From assembly GCA_964478165.1 (NCBI GenBank), contig CAYZGU010000022.1:114252-178251 (forward strand): 64,000 bases of DNA. Direction: 5' to 3'. The position numbers and the translations under genes are program-made. Of this stretch, positions 46,091-56,157 are shown piece after piece. The notes beneath the pieces are model-generated. The model saw only the letters and a program-made list of their open reading frames with translations. It had not been told where the DNA came from and ran no database searches. Position 1 is the first letter of the stretch, and each line of letters starts with the position of its first letter. Origin of the DNA: CAYZGU01 sp964478165 (GTDB lineage Bacteria > Poribacteria > WGA-4E > JAJDTR01).

Positions 46091-47122
46091 TCAGATGATG
46101 CGTACGCCTTTTTCGCCGCCCACGATTTCGCCGAGTCGGTAGCACACTTCTCCAGATGCCGTTAGCATTTCAATGGCCCTCTCGATTTGCTCCGTTGAGA
46201 CTACTAAAACCAAACCGATTCCCATGTTGAATACACGGTACATCTCGTCTGATGCGACGTTGCCTGCCTCTTGTAAAAAAGTGAAAATTTGTGGGATGTC
46301 CCAAGAGTCCTTTCGGATCTCAGCACGGCAATTCGCCGTCAATATGCGAATGAGATTGCCGGGCAAGCCACCTCCTGTGATGTGCGCGAGCCCTTTTATA
46401 GTACAATGTCTCCGCAGATCTAGGATGGGTTTGACATAGCTCTTGTGGTTCTTGAGTAACTCTTCGGCAACCGTGAGGCCAAGACCAGGAATTTTATCAT
46501 TGATGCTGTATTTACAGGTGTCAAACAAAATCCGGCGAGCCAGGGAAAAACCATTCGTATGGAGTCCGAGGGAACGTAGTCCGATGAGCTGATCTCCCGG
46601 CTGAATCTGGTTTCCAGTAATCACGTGAGATTTCTCTACTACCCCGACGATTGTTCCCACAAGATCATATTCATCTTCGGCGTAGAATTCCGGTAGTTCA
46701 GCTGTCTCTCCACCGATTAAAGCACAGCCAGTCTGCTGACAGCCTTCTGCTAATCCCATGGCAATCTGCTCGACGACTTCAGGGTACAGTTTGTTTGTGC
46801 CAATATAATCGAGAAAGAAAAGCGGTTCTGCCCCCTGGACGACGATGTCATTGCCACAATGGGAGACGATGTCGAATCCAACTGTGTCATGGCGTCCCGT
46901 CATGAAAGCAATCTTTAATTTTGTGCCCACGCCGTCGGTACTGGAAACCAAAACCGGTTCTTCATATCTGGCAAGTGCAAAAAGCCCTCCAAAATGTCCT
47001 ACCTCGCTCAGAACCTCTGACCGGTAGGTGGATTGCAGGATATCCTTTAGGCGGTTTGTGGTGTCCTCCTTTGCCGCAAGCGACACACCGGTGCTTGCGT
47101 ACGTCAAGCCCTGATTAGCCAT
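46091..47122 (-). CDS. purM: Phosphoribosylformylglycinamidine cyclo-ligase PurM
   Basis: The 343-residue enzyme has the PurM motifs LVSSTDGVGTKLKIAF, HCGNDIVVQGAEPLFFLDYI, CALIGGETAELPEFY, IGLRSLGLHTNGFSLAR and HITGGGLPGNLIRIL. It closes the imidazole ring to give AIR in purine synthesis. The ATG at 47122 overlaps the stop of the preceding small membrane-protein gene (ATGGCTAA, 8 bases), indicating translational coupling; an in-frame ATG at 47176 would extend it into that gene. purF lies two genes upstream on the same strand. Confidence 0.95.
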   Translation of the reverse strand: MANQGLTYASTGVSLAAKEDTTNRLKDILQSTYRSEVLSEVGHFGGLFALARYEEPVLVSSTDGVGTKLKIAFMTGRHDTVGFDIVSHCGNDIVVQGAEPLFFLDYIGTNKLYPEVVEQIAMGLAEGCQQTGCALIGGETAELPEFYAEDEYDLVGTIVGVVEKSHVITGNQIQPGDQLIGLRSLGLHTNGFSLARRILFDTCKYSINDKIPGLGLTVAEELLKNHKSYVKPILDLRRHCTIKGLAHITGGGLPGNLIRILTANCRAEIRKDSWDIPQIFTFLQEAGNVASDEMYRVFNMGIGLVLVVSTEQIERAIEMLTASGEVCYRLGEIVGGEKGVRII

Positions 47123-47474
47123 CTGTCCGGTTAATCCTCCTCTGTTCGTTGAATGTCTTGAGCCGATGGTCCTCATATGATGACACGACTAGTTCCATAA
47201 TCGTTTTCATCTTGAAAAGAAGCAAGACTAGGACGATGGCACTCACGGCGAAGGCAATTACAAGCGCTAATTCAGATGCCCACTCTAGGGAAATTGTCGG
47301 AATAATGGCAGGAAGAACGCGGTGTAAGAGACTGCTGAGGAAAGTACCAATGATGGCGCAGGCTATGATGGAATATACCGTGTATTTGCCTTGTGCTGAT
47401 GATACTTGCTTTGCAACATTCGAGCGAGGCAGTACATTTTGGCTCGGACTGCTACGGCTCAATCTCTTGCGCAC
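47115..47474 (-). CDS. Small two-helix membrane protein between purF and purM
   Basis: The product (119 residues from a GTG at 47474 with AGGAGG six bases upstream; an ATG at 47498 is the alternative) has a basic N-terminus and two hydrophobic segments (about residues 33-53 and 65-87). A charged, amphipathic tail follows (KTIMELVVSSYEDHRLKTFNEQRR). I do not recognise the family. It starts 57 bases after the purF stop and overlaps purM by 8 bases, so it is expressed as part of the pur operon. A membrane link for purine synthesis is possible but only inferred from position. Confidence 0.65.
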   Translation of the reverse strand: MRKRLSRSSPSQNVLPRSNVAKQVSSAQGKYTVYSIIACAIIGTFLSSLLHRVLPAIIPTISLEWASELALVIAFAVSAIVLVLLLFKMKTIMELVVSSYEDHRLKTFNEQRRINRTDG

Positions 47475-47530
47475 AGAACACCTCCTCGATCGTGCCATTG
47501 CGCAGTCGTGATTGTGTGGACAGAGACCAT

Positions 47531-49045
47531 CTATTCATGATGCAGCTTGTCTTGCTGTGCATTTTCGGAATCCGCGGGCTCGTCTCTCTTGTTTGGTCGG
47601 AGCTTTTTGTCAATAAAGGTTGCGTTGAAGAAATCCAATGGAAGTTGTTTGCTCGGTTCACCGCTGAATTCAACGGGGTAATCACCGTCAAAGCATGCTG
47701 TACAGAAATCCTCCCCAGATTCCACACCCTTAAGCAATCCGTCAGTGCTGAGGTAACCTAGGCTATCCGCTTGGATGTATTTGCGTATTTCCTCAACGGA
47801 ATGCGAGCTTGCGATGAGTTCCTTGCGAGTTGGTGTGTCAACGCCGTAGAAACAGGGGAAACGATTTGGTGGCGACGCGATTCGGACATGCACCTGCTTT
47901 GCCCCACCCTCGCGCACAAGTTTGACGAGTTGTCGAGAAGTAGGGCCTCGCATGATAGAATCATCAACAACCGCGACGCGCTTTCCTTCGAGTACATCCC
48001 GAATGGGATTCAACTTAACTTTGACCATTAGTTCGCGTATCTTTTGGGATGGATTCATGAATGAGCGCCCAACGAACGAGTTGCGGTAAAGCCCCATATC
48101 AAAGGGAATTCCTGATTCTTCGGAGTATCCAAGTGCAGCAAGGGTAGCCGAGTCTGGAACAGAGATTACAATGTCCGCATCTGCAGGACATTCCCGTGCA
48201 AGTTGACGCCCTAGTTCACGCCGCGGACGGTTGACTAGCTCTCCAAATACGTGGCTATCAGGACGCGCGAGGTAGATGTGTTCAAAGATGCACTGGGAAA
48301 GGTGGGGCAAAGGTGCATGAAATGTGAATGACTCAGGCTCTTCTTCGCAGTCAGTGATGGTAATAATCTCGCCGGGCGCAACTTCGCGAATCGGTTCGGC
48401 TTCGATTACGTCAAACGCACAAGTTTCGGAGGCGACGACATATGCATTGTCTCTCCGACCAATCCAGAGCGGACGGAAGCCATGAGGATCGCGAGCGGCT
48501 ATTAGGATAGACTTTCCTAAGAACAGGATGGAGTATGCCCCTCGAACTTCTTTTAAGGCGTCGAGTATACGATCCTCGAGATATGTCTGGGGCGATCGTG
48601 CGATGAGGTGGGCGACAACTTCGGTGTCTGCAGACGAGTTAAATATTGATCCTACATCTTCCAAATCACTTCGAATGCGCGAAGCATTAACGAGATTTCC
48701 GTTGTGTGCGATGGCTAGTGGTCCGCGCTTATATGTGCGAATTAGCGGTTGCGCATTTGCCAAATCACTGCTTCCGGCAGTTGAATAACGATTATGACCG
48801 ATGGCGACATTTCCACGTAGCTTCGAGATTATTTCGGCATCAAAGACGTGATCCACGAGTCCCATTCCTTTATGGGAGGAAAAGTTTTCTCCGTCTGATG
48901 CGACGATGCCGGCGCTTTCTTGGCCCCGGTGTTGAAGAGAACGGAGTCCCAAGTATGTCAATTCTGCGGCTTTGGGGTGTCCAAAAATGGCGAAAACGCC
49001 GCACTCGTCTCTTGGCTTATCATCACGTTCGTCCAAATATTGCAT
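47531..49045 (-). CDS. purF: Amidophosphoribosyltransferase PurF
   Basis: The 504-residue enzyme has the N-terminal glutaminase with the nucleophile Cys15 exposed after removal of a 14-residue propeptide (RDE then CGVFAIFGH), plus HRGQESAGI and GHNRYSTAGSS. The phosphoribosyltransferase part has VAVVDDSIMRGPTSRQLV. Cysteines in FPCFYGVDTPTR and DFCTACFDGDYPV mark it as the Fe-S cluster type seen in Bacillus. It commits PRPP to purine synthesis. It leads the operon purF-small membrane protein-purM. Confidence 0.96.
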   Translation of the reverse strand: MQYLDERDDKPRDECGVFAIFGHPKAAELTYLGLRSLQHRGQESAGIVASDGENFSSHKGMGLVDHVFDAEIISKLRGNVAIGHNRYSTAGSSDLANAQPLIRTYKRGPLAIAHNGNLVNASRIRSDLEDVGSIFNSSADTEVVAHLIARSPQTYLEDRILDALKEVRGAYSILFLGKSILIAARDPHGFRPLWIGRRDNAYVVASETCAFDVIEAEPIREVAPGEIITITDCEEEPESFTFHAPLPHLSQCIFEHIYLARPDSHVFGELVNRPRRELGRQLARECPADADIVISVPDSATLAALGYSEESGIPFDMGLYRNSFVGRSFMNPSQKIRELMVKVKLNPIRDVLEGKRVAVVDDSIMRGPTSRQLVKLVREGGAKQVHVRIASPPNRFPCFYGVDTPTRKELIASSHSVEEIRKYIQADSLGYLSTDGLLKGVESGEDFCTACFDGDYPVEFSGEPSKQLPLDFFNATFIDKKLRPNKRDEPADSENAQQDKLHHE

Positions 49046-49119
49046 CCTGTAATGACTCCAATTTATTTAGGAAGTTAAGCTCATTCAAGGCTAAGAATCG
49101 GCTTGTGGAAGGTGGGATT

Positions 49120-49671
49120 TTAGGGATCCTCTGTGAGAGGCTGCGAATTTGAAGACTCACTCCGGCTGAACCGGTATCCCAGAATTGCTCCAATTGGTCC
49201 GGCGAGAATGTACAATAGTTCAGGCGGACACTTTATAAGTAGCAGAATATTAAGGGGCAAAGTAATAAGGAAGGCGAGGAATCGGAGGAGAAGCATTAAG
49301 AAAGCCCCAAACGGATTCTGTGGAGACAGCTCTGCCCAGTGAATATTTAATAGTGACATAATTGCAACTATCGCCGGGGCTCCAAGAAACGCGCCCTGGT
49401 AGGCTCCTTTGCGGGCGACATGGCCCCCGAACTTCCGTCCAACAAATCGCACGCTCTCCGCAACTCCAATAACTGTTGTTCCGTAGGTGACCCCGAAAGA
49501 AATCAAGAGTAAAAGTCCTATCCAAAAGCCGTGTTGGACGCGATTCTCGATGATTGCTGACCATAAAAGGTCTTCGAAAATGAACAGACAAAGCCAGCCA
49601 CCGATTAAACCGACCATAGCTCCCAGTCCAATCTGGCTGAATGTAAGGAGAATTGCGTCTTTTCGAGGCAT
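49120..49671 (-). CDS. Polytopic membrane protein of unknown function
   Basis: The 183-residue protein has about five hydrophobic segments (10-32, 48-70, 95-112, 122-143, 148-166) separated by short loops, with a basic cytoplasmic-type loop VRFVGRKFGGHVARKG. A short acidic tail ends it. No family is recognised. It lies 74 bases upstream of purF on the same strand. Composition and open length support a real gene; function is unknown. Confidence 0.6.
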   Translation of the reverse strand: MPRKDAILLTFSQIGLGAMVGLIGGWLCLFIFEDLLWSAIIENRVQHGFWIGLLLLISFGVTYGTTVIGVAESVRFVGRKFGGHVARKGAYQGAFLGAPAIVAIMSLLNIHWAELSPQNPFGAFLMLLLRFLAFLITLPLNILLLIKCPPELLYILAGPIGAILGYRFSRSESSNSQPLTEDP

Positions 49672-50198
49672 TTGATCTCTTGGTTAGAATGTTTTCGATG
49701 GGAAAAGGTCTTGTTGTTCTGTCCCGTCGAGGAGGAACACACCACCATCGGGTTTTCGCTGTCATTAGTACGGAAGCGAAAACGGAGGAATGTTTCGACC
49801 TTTGCTCGTGCGTACGGTTCCTTTTCCATCCGTGAAAAATCGAAACAACTCAATTTTTAGTCAACATCTTCAATTGCTTGATTGAATCATAACCTATGAT
49901 TGAAAAAATATCAACACGTTTTTTCGATTTTTGCGAAGATAATTGGTGCTCTTTATTTGGCAGTGATTCTTCAGCACATCGATAACCTACAGGCAGACCC
50001 GCGAAGCCCCCTCCGCACCCAAAGCAAATGGTTCTGTTTGTAGATGTTGTCTGAAAGATGCCGTTCAAACGAAGTTTACTTCAAGTGTCGACAAAAAAGA
50101 TGGAAAATCGTTGCGGGATGAAGGTAGACTATTTTGTCTATTCGAAACCAAAATTACTTCTTCGAAACTAAACCAAAGATATGGGGACTTGAATATAA
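49672..50198. other. Gap of 527 bases, nothing recognised
   Basis: This is the divergent space between the membrane-protein gene (minus) and the CbiX-like gene (plus). It has an AT-rich stretch near 49880-49940 with a 7-bp palindrome (AATCATA/TATGATT). A minus-strand frame at 49850-50068 contains CFGCGGGFAGLP but no known family. Confidence 0.4.
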
Positions 50199-50756
50199 GT
50201 GGAAAATTGCGGCGATAAAACTGTTGGATTCATAGCGGATGCCATCGTACTCGTGGGACATGGCGCACCAGCGCTGGATACGCCCAGTGCGCTGGTCTCA
50301 GAACTCAAACAATTGGAGATTCAAAGGCGTCAAGGGAAAATGTCTGAGATGACTCCCCGTGAATTAGAATTGGATAGGTTGATTCGTGCATGGCCAAGAA
50401 CTCCCGAAACAGATTCGTACAAATTCGGACTCGAAAAGCTCGCAGATAAGCTGGCGCCAAAACTTGGAAATCTACCCCTTGTAATTGCCTACAACGAGTT
50501 TTGTATGCCAAGCGTGGCCGATGCGATTACCAGCTTGGTTCAATCGGGGGCGAAGCACATTACCCTGATGCCCACAATGTTCACCCCTGGTGGATCGCAC
50601 TCGGAACTTGAGATTCCCGAAATCATTCATGAATTGGGTAAACATCATCAGGGAATCAGATTGACGTATGCATGGCCGGTGGATGTCGAGTATTTGGCAG
50701 ATTTTATCGCAGGACACCTGAAACACGGTACGTATTTGGGATTTAAACCCGCCTGA
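50199..50756 (+). CDS. CbiX/SirB-type chelatase-like protein
   Basis: The 185-residue protein shows the class II chelatase pattern: an N-terminal IVLVGHGAPALD with the metal-binding His, and in the second half LMPTMFTPGGSHSELEIPEII with the second His (SHSELEIP). A VVIAYNEF-type strand (LVIAYNEFCMPSV) lies between. It would insert Co or Fe into sirohydrochlorin or act in a related tetrapyrrole step, relevant because QueG needs cobalamin. The insertion RRQGKMSEMTPRELELDRLI after the first motif is not in short CbiX. Start is GTG without a good ribosome site. Family likely; substrate open. Confidence 0.65.
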   Translation: MENCGDKTVGFIADAIVLVGHGAPALDTPSALVSELKQLEIQRRQGKMSEMTPRELELDRLIRAWPRTPETDSYKFGLEKLADKLAPKLGNLPLVIAYNEFCMPSVADAITSLVQSGAKHITLMPTMFTPGGSHSELEIPEIIHELGKHHQGIRLTYAWPVDVEYLADFIAGHLKHGTYLGFKPA

Positions 50757-51578
50757 AAAATTGAAAAATGGCAACCTATCACGCGGTTTCGGGCGGAGTC
50801 CCTGTGCTGCAGGTGATGCGGTTAAAGCGAGTAGAAACTCTCTAGTCTCGTAACAACTGAAGAATGCGGGAAGGAATAGAAGGATGTTGGAGATTGACGT
50901 GGAGGAGAATCTTATTTATTCCAATCAGAAAGCTAGGGAGGTTGGTATTGTGGGAGAGATTGAAGCAGGTTCGGAAAATAGACGAGATCAGGCATTCGCC
51001 AGCGTTGAGTTTAATTCTAATGGACGATTTTTTGCTTCAAAAAAGGACCGAGATAAAATATCAGTCCGGAGGACTGTGGACAAGTACCTGTTGCGGTCGG
51101 CTGACATCGGCGGAGTCTGTTGATGGGACTGCTCATAGGAGAGTTCAAGAGAGGAGAGAGTGTGACTGCGCATTGAGAGAGTGCTAGTTTCATCAATCAG
51201 GGTCAACCTCATGGCAATTCTTTGCGCACGAGTTTATATATGTCGGTTGGAAAATACGATGGTAGTCCTGGACAAATCGCAGTGAAGAGAAGGATTGAAT
51301 GCCGGTTGACCCTGATGGTGCTCAGGTGGTGCATACGCGCCATGTCTGCACAATATATTTGTTGGTTCAAGATGTCAATTACCGCGCGAAAGAAGATGTT
51401 TGGGAAACATACTTTCTGGATTGGTTGGATGCGAATGAGCCGACATGGTTTAGCCTATCTTGCCACGATCTTACCCGTGCAGAGCGAAAACGTAGCTTCG
51501 GGGACGGGTATTTAGTCTTCTGCAAACTATGCGTAAGCTATTTTCAATTGCTTCATGTGGAAAGAATCTGCCTGGCTT
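50757..51578. other. Gap of 822 bases with two weak small ORFs
   Basis: A plus-strand ORF at 50884-51123 (79 codons, GGAAGGA about 9 bases upstream) and one at 51299-51640 (113 codons, AAGGA five bases upstream, overlapping the end of the convergent Wzi gene) have ribosome sites but no family match. The second reads DVWETYFLDWLDANEPTWF and could be a real or decayed gene. I do not call either one. Confidence 0.4.
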
Positions 51579-53225
51579 TTATAACTCTTGCTCCCAAAGA
51601 TATCGGAATTGGAACTCAAGATGATTGCTGTTTTGATTAACGCCCTGTTCATGATTTCGGTTCCGAGTTCGTGAGTGCTGATAGCCAAAATCCAACTGCC
51701 ATCCACGGAGTGGCTCGTAGACCAGTTTAAATCCGAAGCTGTACCGACATTCGATTATACCTGACGGAAATGGAATGGCTCGGAAATCTTCACCGCGATA
51801 GCGGTCCGCAACTCCTCCCTCACCGTGACGCCCATGTTCAAAAAAAACACTCACACGAGTATCGACATCCAAAAGATAATTCCCTTCTAGGAAAGCAAGG
51901 TCAGCATCCGTCCCGATTGGGTGTCCAATAATTGCGCCGAAATGGGTAAATTGATTTTCTTGAACGAGATGGGTATAAGCCCAACGATTTACGCGGGCAT
52001 ATTCGCTTCGAATTCCTAGTCTTCTCGATTGTAGTACACGATTCCATTCCAGTCCTAGCAGCCACGCAAAGGCGTTGGGATCATCAGCTCGGACGTACTG
52101 CGCATCGTCGATTAATTGCTCTGCGTATAGACGAAAACCATTACAAGGGCGAATTGCTCCCTCGAATATAAACATCACATTGTCATCTCTGTCGGCATTG
52201 AACTGGCTCGCATAATAGGGCAGGATCGGATTGAAGTACTGCCATTCAACGCTGCGAGATTCTCCACCGTAGAGGATTAACTCAGAGATGCCAAACTCAA
52301 TATAATCGTTCATCTGGTAATCGAGTCGGTGTCCTGCTAGATAACGGCTGGTAAGATAGCGCCGCGGTCCTTGGTCATGCCACATGTGATCAAGCTGCGC
52401 GGTAAAAGCTGTACCTTTAATCTTGCCGAACTTTCCGCTGAGTAGAACGAGATCAAAAGGCGGCGAATTATTAGAGATGCCGACAGATCCTCGGAATCCG
52501 GTTCCCCAGAAAAGCTGATTGCGTCCAATTAAAATCTGGAATTTGTGGATGGGGAAGCTCAGATAGATTCGCTTAAAGTCAGCGGCGAAATCTTTTTTCC
52601 ATGGCTTCAAACGCTTGGAGGCGGTTTTTCCCGCGAGAGAATCTTGATACGGGAAACGTGAAAGCTCAAATTCCTGATAGAGGGTCAAGGCCTGATTGAT
52701 GTCATAATAGAACGCTCCTTCTAGAGCAGGAGCGAGTTCTGTATCAGATTGTCGACTTCGAAATTGTAGGGCGGTGCGAGTACGAAGTCGGGTTTGGTAG
52801 GAATCGTTAGATAAACTCCTCAATTCGTGTTTGAATTCCTTAGCTAGTTTAGCCAGAAGTTCCAACGAAATCCGAGCAGGCTGGGTGCTTCCGTTGTTAA
52901 CTCGAATTTGTGCTTGTCGGATGATTTCTGCGATTTCACTTCGCGTACGTGGACGAGTATGGCGATGAAAACCGCCAGTAACACCATCGGTCTCTAACTT
53001 CCCGAGGGCGATATTTACCCAGGAGTCGAAGTGGAAAATGGCGTCCAAGTCCATGACAGCGCATGTTGTGACGGGGAAAGTGAGCAATAGGAAACAAGCG
53101 AGAAAAGCGAAAAGTGAGACGCACAGCATCCGAGGACTATTTCGCTCTATGCTTAATTCCCTGCTTTGGTGTTTTGGATAGGCTGAGGAATTGGGAGCGT
53201 GAATCGATTTTGAAAACAATCTCAT
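51579..53225 (-). CDS. Wzi-family capsule assembly outer-membrane protein
   Basis: The 548-residue protein has an N-terminal hydrophobic signal (about 33-55). A helical region with the repeated pattern of Wzi-like proteins follows (GKLETDGVTGGFHRHTRPRT), and then a long barrel with YQEFELSRFPYQD, IGRNQLFWGTGFRGSV, FNPILPYYASQF and a final aromatic strand. Wzi-family barrels help attach capsule or related polysaccharide at the cell surface. Its ATG overlaps the nadE stop by four bases (ATGA at 53225-53222), so it is translated by coupling with NAD synthetase, an unexpected pairing. Confidence 0.8.
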   Translation of the reverse strand: MRLFSKSIHAPNSSAYPKHQSRELSIERNSPRMLCVSLFAFLACFLLLTFPVTTCAVMDLDAIFHFDSWVNIALGKLETDGVTGGFHRHTRPRTRSEIAEIIRQAQIRVNNGSTQPARISLELLAKLAKEFKHELRSLSNDSYQTRLRTRTALQFRSRQSDTELAPALEGAFYYDINQALTLYQEFELSRFPYQDSLAGKTASKRLKPWKKDFAADFKRIYLSFPIHKFQILIGRNQLFWGTGFRGSVGISNNSPPFDLVLLSGKFGKIKGTAFTAQLDHMWHDQGPRRYLTSRYLAGHRLDYQMNDYIEFGISELILYGGESRSVEWQYFNPILPYYASQFNADRDDNVMFIFEGAIRPCNGFRLYAEQLIDDAQYVRADDPNAFAWLLGLEWNRVLQSRRLGIRSEYARVNRWAYTHLVQENQFTHFGAIIGHPIGTDADLAFLEGNYLLDVDTRVSVFFEHGRHGEGGVADRYRGEDFRAIPFPSGIIECRYSFGFKLVYEPLRGWQLDFGYQHSRTRNRNHEQGVNQNSNHLEFQFRYLWEQEL

Positions 53226-55324
53226 TTGTTCCCTGTGTCCTTCTTCTGCATTTTTTGTACGAGTTCATCTATCTTTCGGAACTGCCATGTCCATCGCACA
53301 TTGTAGAGAAACTGTCTAAGATCGAAGCGATTATCGTCGGGGGAATATGACTCAGCATGATAGGCCGGTGTTAAGATTGTCATTTTGTGTCGATTGATGG
53401 AGTAATAGTAGAAGAACCTTTTAACTTTCTTAGCGATCTTGCAGGGAGCGATGTGTGGCCATTCGTGGATAAGCTTCTCGAACATACTCAGTGGACCGCA
53501 CCGATGAACTTTGCGCAGCCTGCCAAATCGAGTTAGTTCAGCATAAGTCATGCCCATGTCAGCCTCATCTTCCTGTACATGGGTTTTGGTGATTGGTTCC
53601 AGTTCTGCGCTCGGTGTTGCGTCAATTACTTCCACGAGCGCGGTATATCCGAGGTTTTCCGAAGCCCATCGGAGGAATCGCTCGAGGTCTGACTTGCTAA
53701 TGGCCCCAATTGGATTCAAATCTGCACTGCTGCAATCATACTTTGTCAGATAACCGCGTAGACTTTCGTCTACGTTAGCTGTAGCAAGTACCAGGAGTCC
53801 ACCGTGTTGTCCACGTACCCATGGCAAAAGCTGTGCAAGAAAATACGAGATCGCCATGCGCAAACGTGCCTGGATGTTCTGCAATGCGGAATTTTCAGCG
53901 TCTGTGCCCCCTTGAACTCTATATTGAGGCATTTTTCCGGTCAGCCGTGTGAAGAGCGAAAGCATCGCATCCACGACCGAATTGATGTCCGCATTGAGAT
54001 GGTATGAACCAATTTGATCTGCTAGGGTGTTGGCTCGATTGCGTGTCGTCTGGGAGTTGTTTTTCGTACCCATATAGCACGTACAGAAAATACGGTTTGC
54101 CAACTCACGTGCATCACTGGGTACGTAGTCGCTCTCCTCTTTTCCCGTTAAGCGACGGACGTCGTGGATAACCTGCTGATTGCCCTTTGCCGACTCTTTA
54201 ACAACCATCTGGCACATTGAACCAATAATCGTTGCAACAGCCGAACTGTCAGATCCTCCAGAGAGTGGTAGGAAATATCCACGTGCACCAGATCGTCTAA
54301 GATAGTCCCAGAGCCAGCAGCTTGGACCATAAGCGATTTCCTCCTCAGGAAGATGGTAATGAACATCTACCGGTACACTAGGGGCCCGATGATATTCTTC
54401 CACTGTCAAGTCGAAATCTACGTCGATGCGTGGTATCGGTTGCGACTGGCTTGCTTGTACCGAGCGACTGATCATTGAACCACGATACGAGCGCACATCC
54501 TCGAGGTTAACCTGTGCGGTAAGAACGTCTACATCTTTTAGGGAAAATTGCGATCCTTGTACGACAATTTCCCCATTGACCGCAATAAGTGCGCAACCAT
54601 CAAAGTAAAGTCGTCCACCGTCACAGCCTTGCTGATTTGCGTACAGATAGACTCCGCCACTCTTCGCCGTTGCATTCCGGATGAGATCTAAGCGTTGGTT
54701 GAGCTTCCGTAGTTCGTGATGTGAGCCTGAACCATTTGTGAAAATCTCGATTCCGTTCAACCCCAGGTGGATATGTGGACTGTTCGGAGCGAAGAGTTCT
54801 TCGCAGGTCTCGGGAGCGAGGGCTGTGTCGCGAGTGGCGATGGCACCGTCGCCAAATGGGACAGTATCTTGTTCTGTAATGTCGCGGATCATGCGTGGGA
54901 GATAATGTGTTTCTAACGTGCCAATCCACTGCCATGGGGTGAACCATCTCGGTTCGCGATAGTTATAATCCGCCGCAAGAACGAGCTTGGGACGGATGAG
55001 CAGAATCTTGCGGTTCAACAGGAGGATTCTACAACTATAACGTACATTCTTGTGCATGACAGGCATACTAGTATCGCAGAGCATGTCTTCTGTTAAATCG
55101 CTTTTGAGGATTTCAGCGAGACACTCCCACGCATGAAGAAAAGTGTCGTCTTCCAAGAAAGCGTCCTCACAGCCATAACCTGTTATCTCAAGCTCTGGTC
55201 CGAGTCGATAGCGAGCGTTTTTATCCTTGGCAATCTCGATGGATTTTGCAATTCGCTCAAGGTTGCCTTCAAAATCCAGGGCCCACTGATTGAGATTGCA
55301 GGTTGCTAACGTTGCTAGTTTCAT
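53222..55324 (-). CDS. nadE: Glutamine-dependent NAD+ synthetase, eukaryote-like type
   Basis: The 700-residue enzyme has an N-terminal nitrilase-type glutaminase with Glu in RLGPELEITGYGCED, Lys in LLIRPKLVLA and Cys in LAPETCEELFAPN. The C-terminal ATP-pyrophosphatase domain carries the P-loop LPLSGGSDSSAVA. The C-terminal part (LTKYDCSSADLNPIGAISK, MGMTYAELTRFGRLRK, LTPAYHAESYSPDDNRFDLR) follows the animal and fungal NADSYN1/QNS1 form, also in length (about 700). It amidates nicotinate adenine dinucleotide using glutamine. Wzi is coupled downstream. Confidence 0.93.
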   Translation of the reverse strand: MKLATLATCNLNQWALDFEGNLERIAKSIEIAKDKNARYRLGPELEITGYGCEDAFLEDDTFLHAWECLAEILKSDLTEDMLCDTSMPVMHKNVRYSCRILLLNRKILLIRPKLVLAADYNYREPRWFTPWQWIGTLETHYLPRMIRDITEQDTVPFGDGAIATRDTALAPETCEELFAPNSPHIHLGLNGIEIFTNGSGSHHELRKLNQRLDLIRNATAKSGGVYLYANQQGCDGGRLYFDGCALIAVNGEIVVQGSQFSLKDVDVLTAQVNLEDVRSYRGSMISRSVQASQSQPIPRIDVDFDLTVEEYHRAPSVPVDVHYHLPEEEIAYGPSCWLWDYLRRSGARGYFLPLSGGSDSSAVATIIGSMCQMVVKESAKGNQQVIHDVRRLTGKEESDYVPSDARELANRIFCTCYMGTKNNSQTTRNRANTLADQIGSYHLNADINSVVDAMLSLFTRLTGKMPQYRVQGGTDAENSALQNIQARLRMAISYFLAQLLPWVRGQHGGLLVLATANVDESLRGYLTKYDCSSADLNPIGAISKSDLERFLRWASENLGYTALVEVIDATPSAELEPITKTHVQEDEADMGMTYAELTRFGRLRKVHRCGPLSMFEKLIHEWPHIAPCKIAKKVKRFFYYYSINRHKMTILTPAYHAESYSPDDNRFDLRQFLYNVRWTWQFRKIDELVQKMQKKDTGNK

Positions 55325-56157
55325 AACACCTCAGTCGTTGAGTGTCCTACACACTGTGAAACTGGATAGACCATCTTATCAGAGCGTGTGAGCACCATAA
55401 ACATTGAGTTACCTCTGATGCGGTTTCTCCAAGAGAGAATTTGGGCAAGCTGCTGAAAACAATTCGGACCATTGATTGCGGTTTGATGCGCCATAATCCG
55501 AATAGCAACAGACATTCAATGGGGATTATCAGTGCCAAGACCGGGCTCGGAGAGCCGAGCTTTGGCATGTTCGTGCAGCTGTTGATAGCTTTCGAGGTGA
55601 GGAGTCAGACATCTCACCTTATGTCCGGAGAAGGTGGAATTCGATTCTCGGTGTATTGAATAAATTCCGGTGTTTGAGCAAAGGCGCGACCTTAAGCTCG
55701 GAATCACGGAGTTCGCGTCAATTTCGAATGGAGACCATGACTCTGTGCCGATTACCTAGAGGGGATTACGATGTGCCCTCCTTTCTATGCAGAAGCAGCT
55801 CTGCGGGATGGCCTTCTTTGTGTCATTCTGAACAGTCCTGGCTGTGCGCAGAGGCAAAGTACAAGATTTTGTAATTTGCACGTGGCAATCATGCCAGGCT
55901 TGGCGTCGTAAACCATCTGCGTTTTCAATAAATTGTATCCTTTTGCTTATCAGTCGACGCGAGGAACAGCGAGAATCCTCCTTCCATTCCTTGTGATTTG
56001 CGTTCGACTGTTTATGGTCGAATCTATTTGTATAGCGCCCTAGTGAGAGTCGGTCGGGGGAACAGGCTGTTTGTTTTTGTCAATCTGACTAAGTAACATT
56101 GACTCTTTTGGTCCACTTAATCGCTGCGATTTACGCATCATATAGCCCGATTACCAC
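55325..56157. other. Gap of 833 bases, nothing recognised
   Basis: Between nadE and the asnB-like gene, both on the minus strand. A plus-strand frame at 55441-55659 and a minus-strand frame at 55347-55568 overlap one another and match nothing. No clear promoter for nadE could be read. Confidence 0.4.

Noticed and set aside
51299..51640. A 113-codon plus-strand ORF with AAGGA before its ATG.
   Set aside because: It overlaps the well-supported convergent Wzi gene by 62 bases and its product matches no family; evidence is too thin for a gene call.
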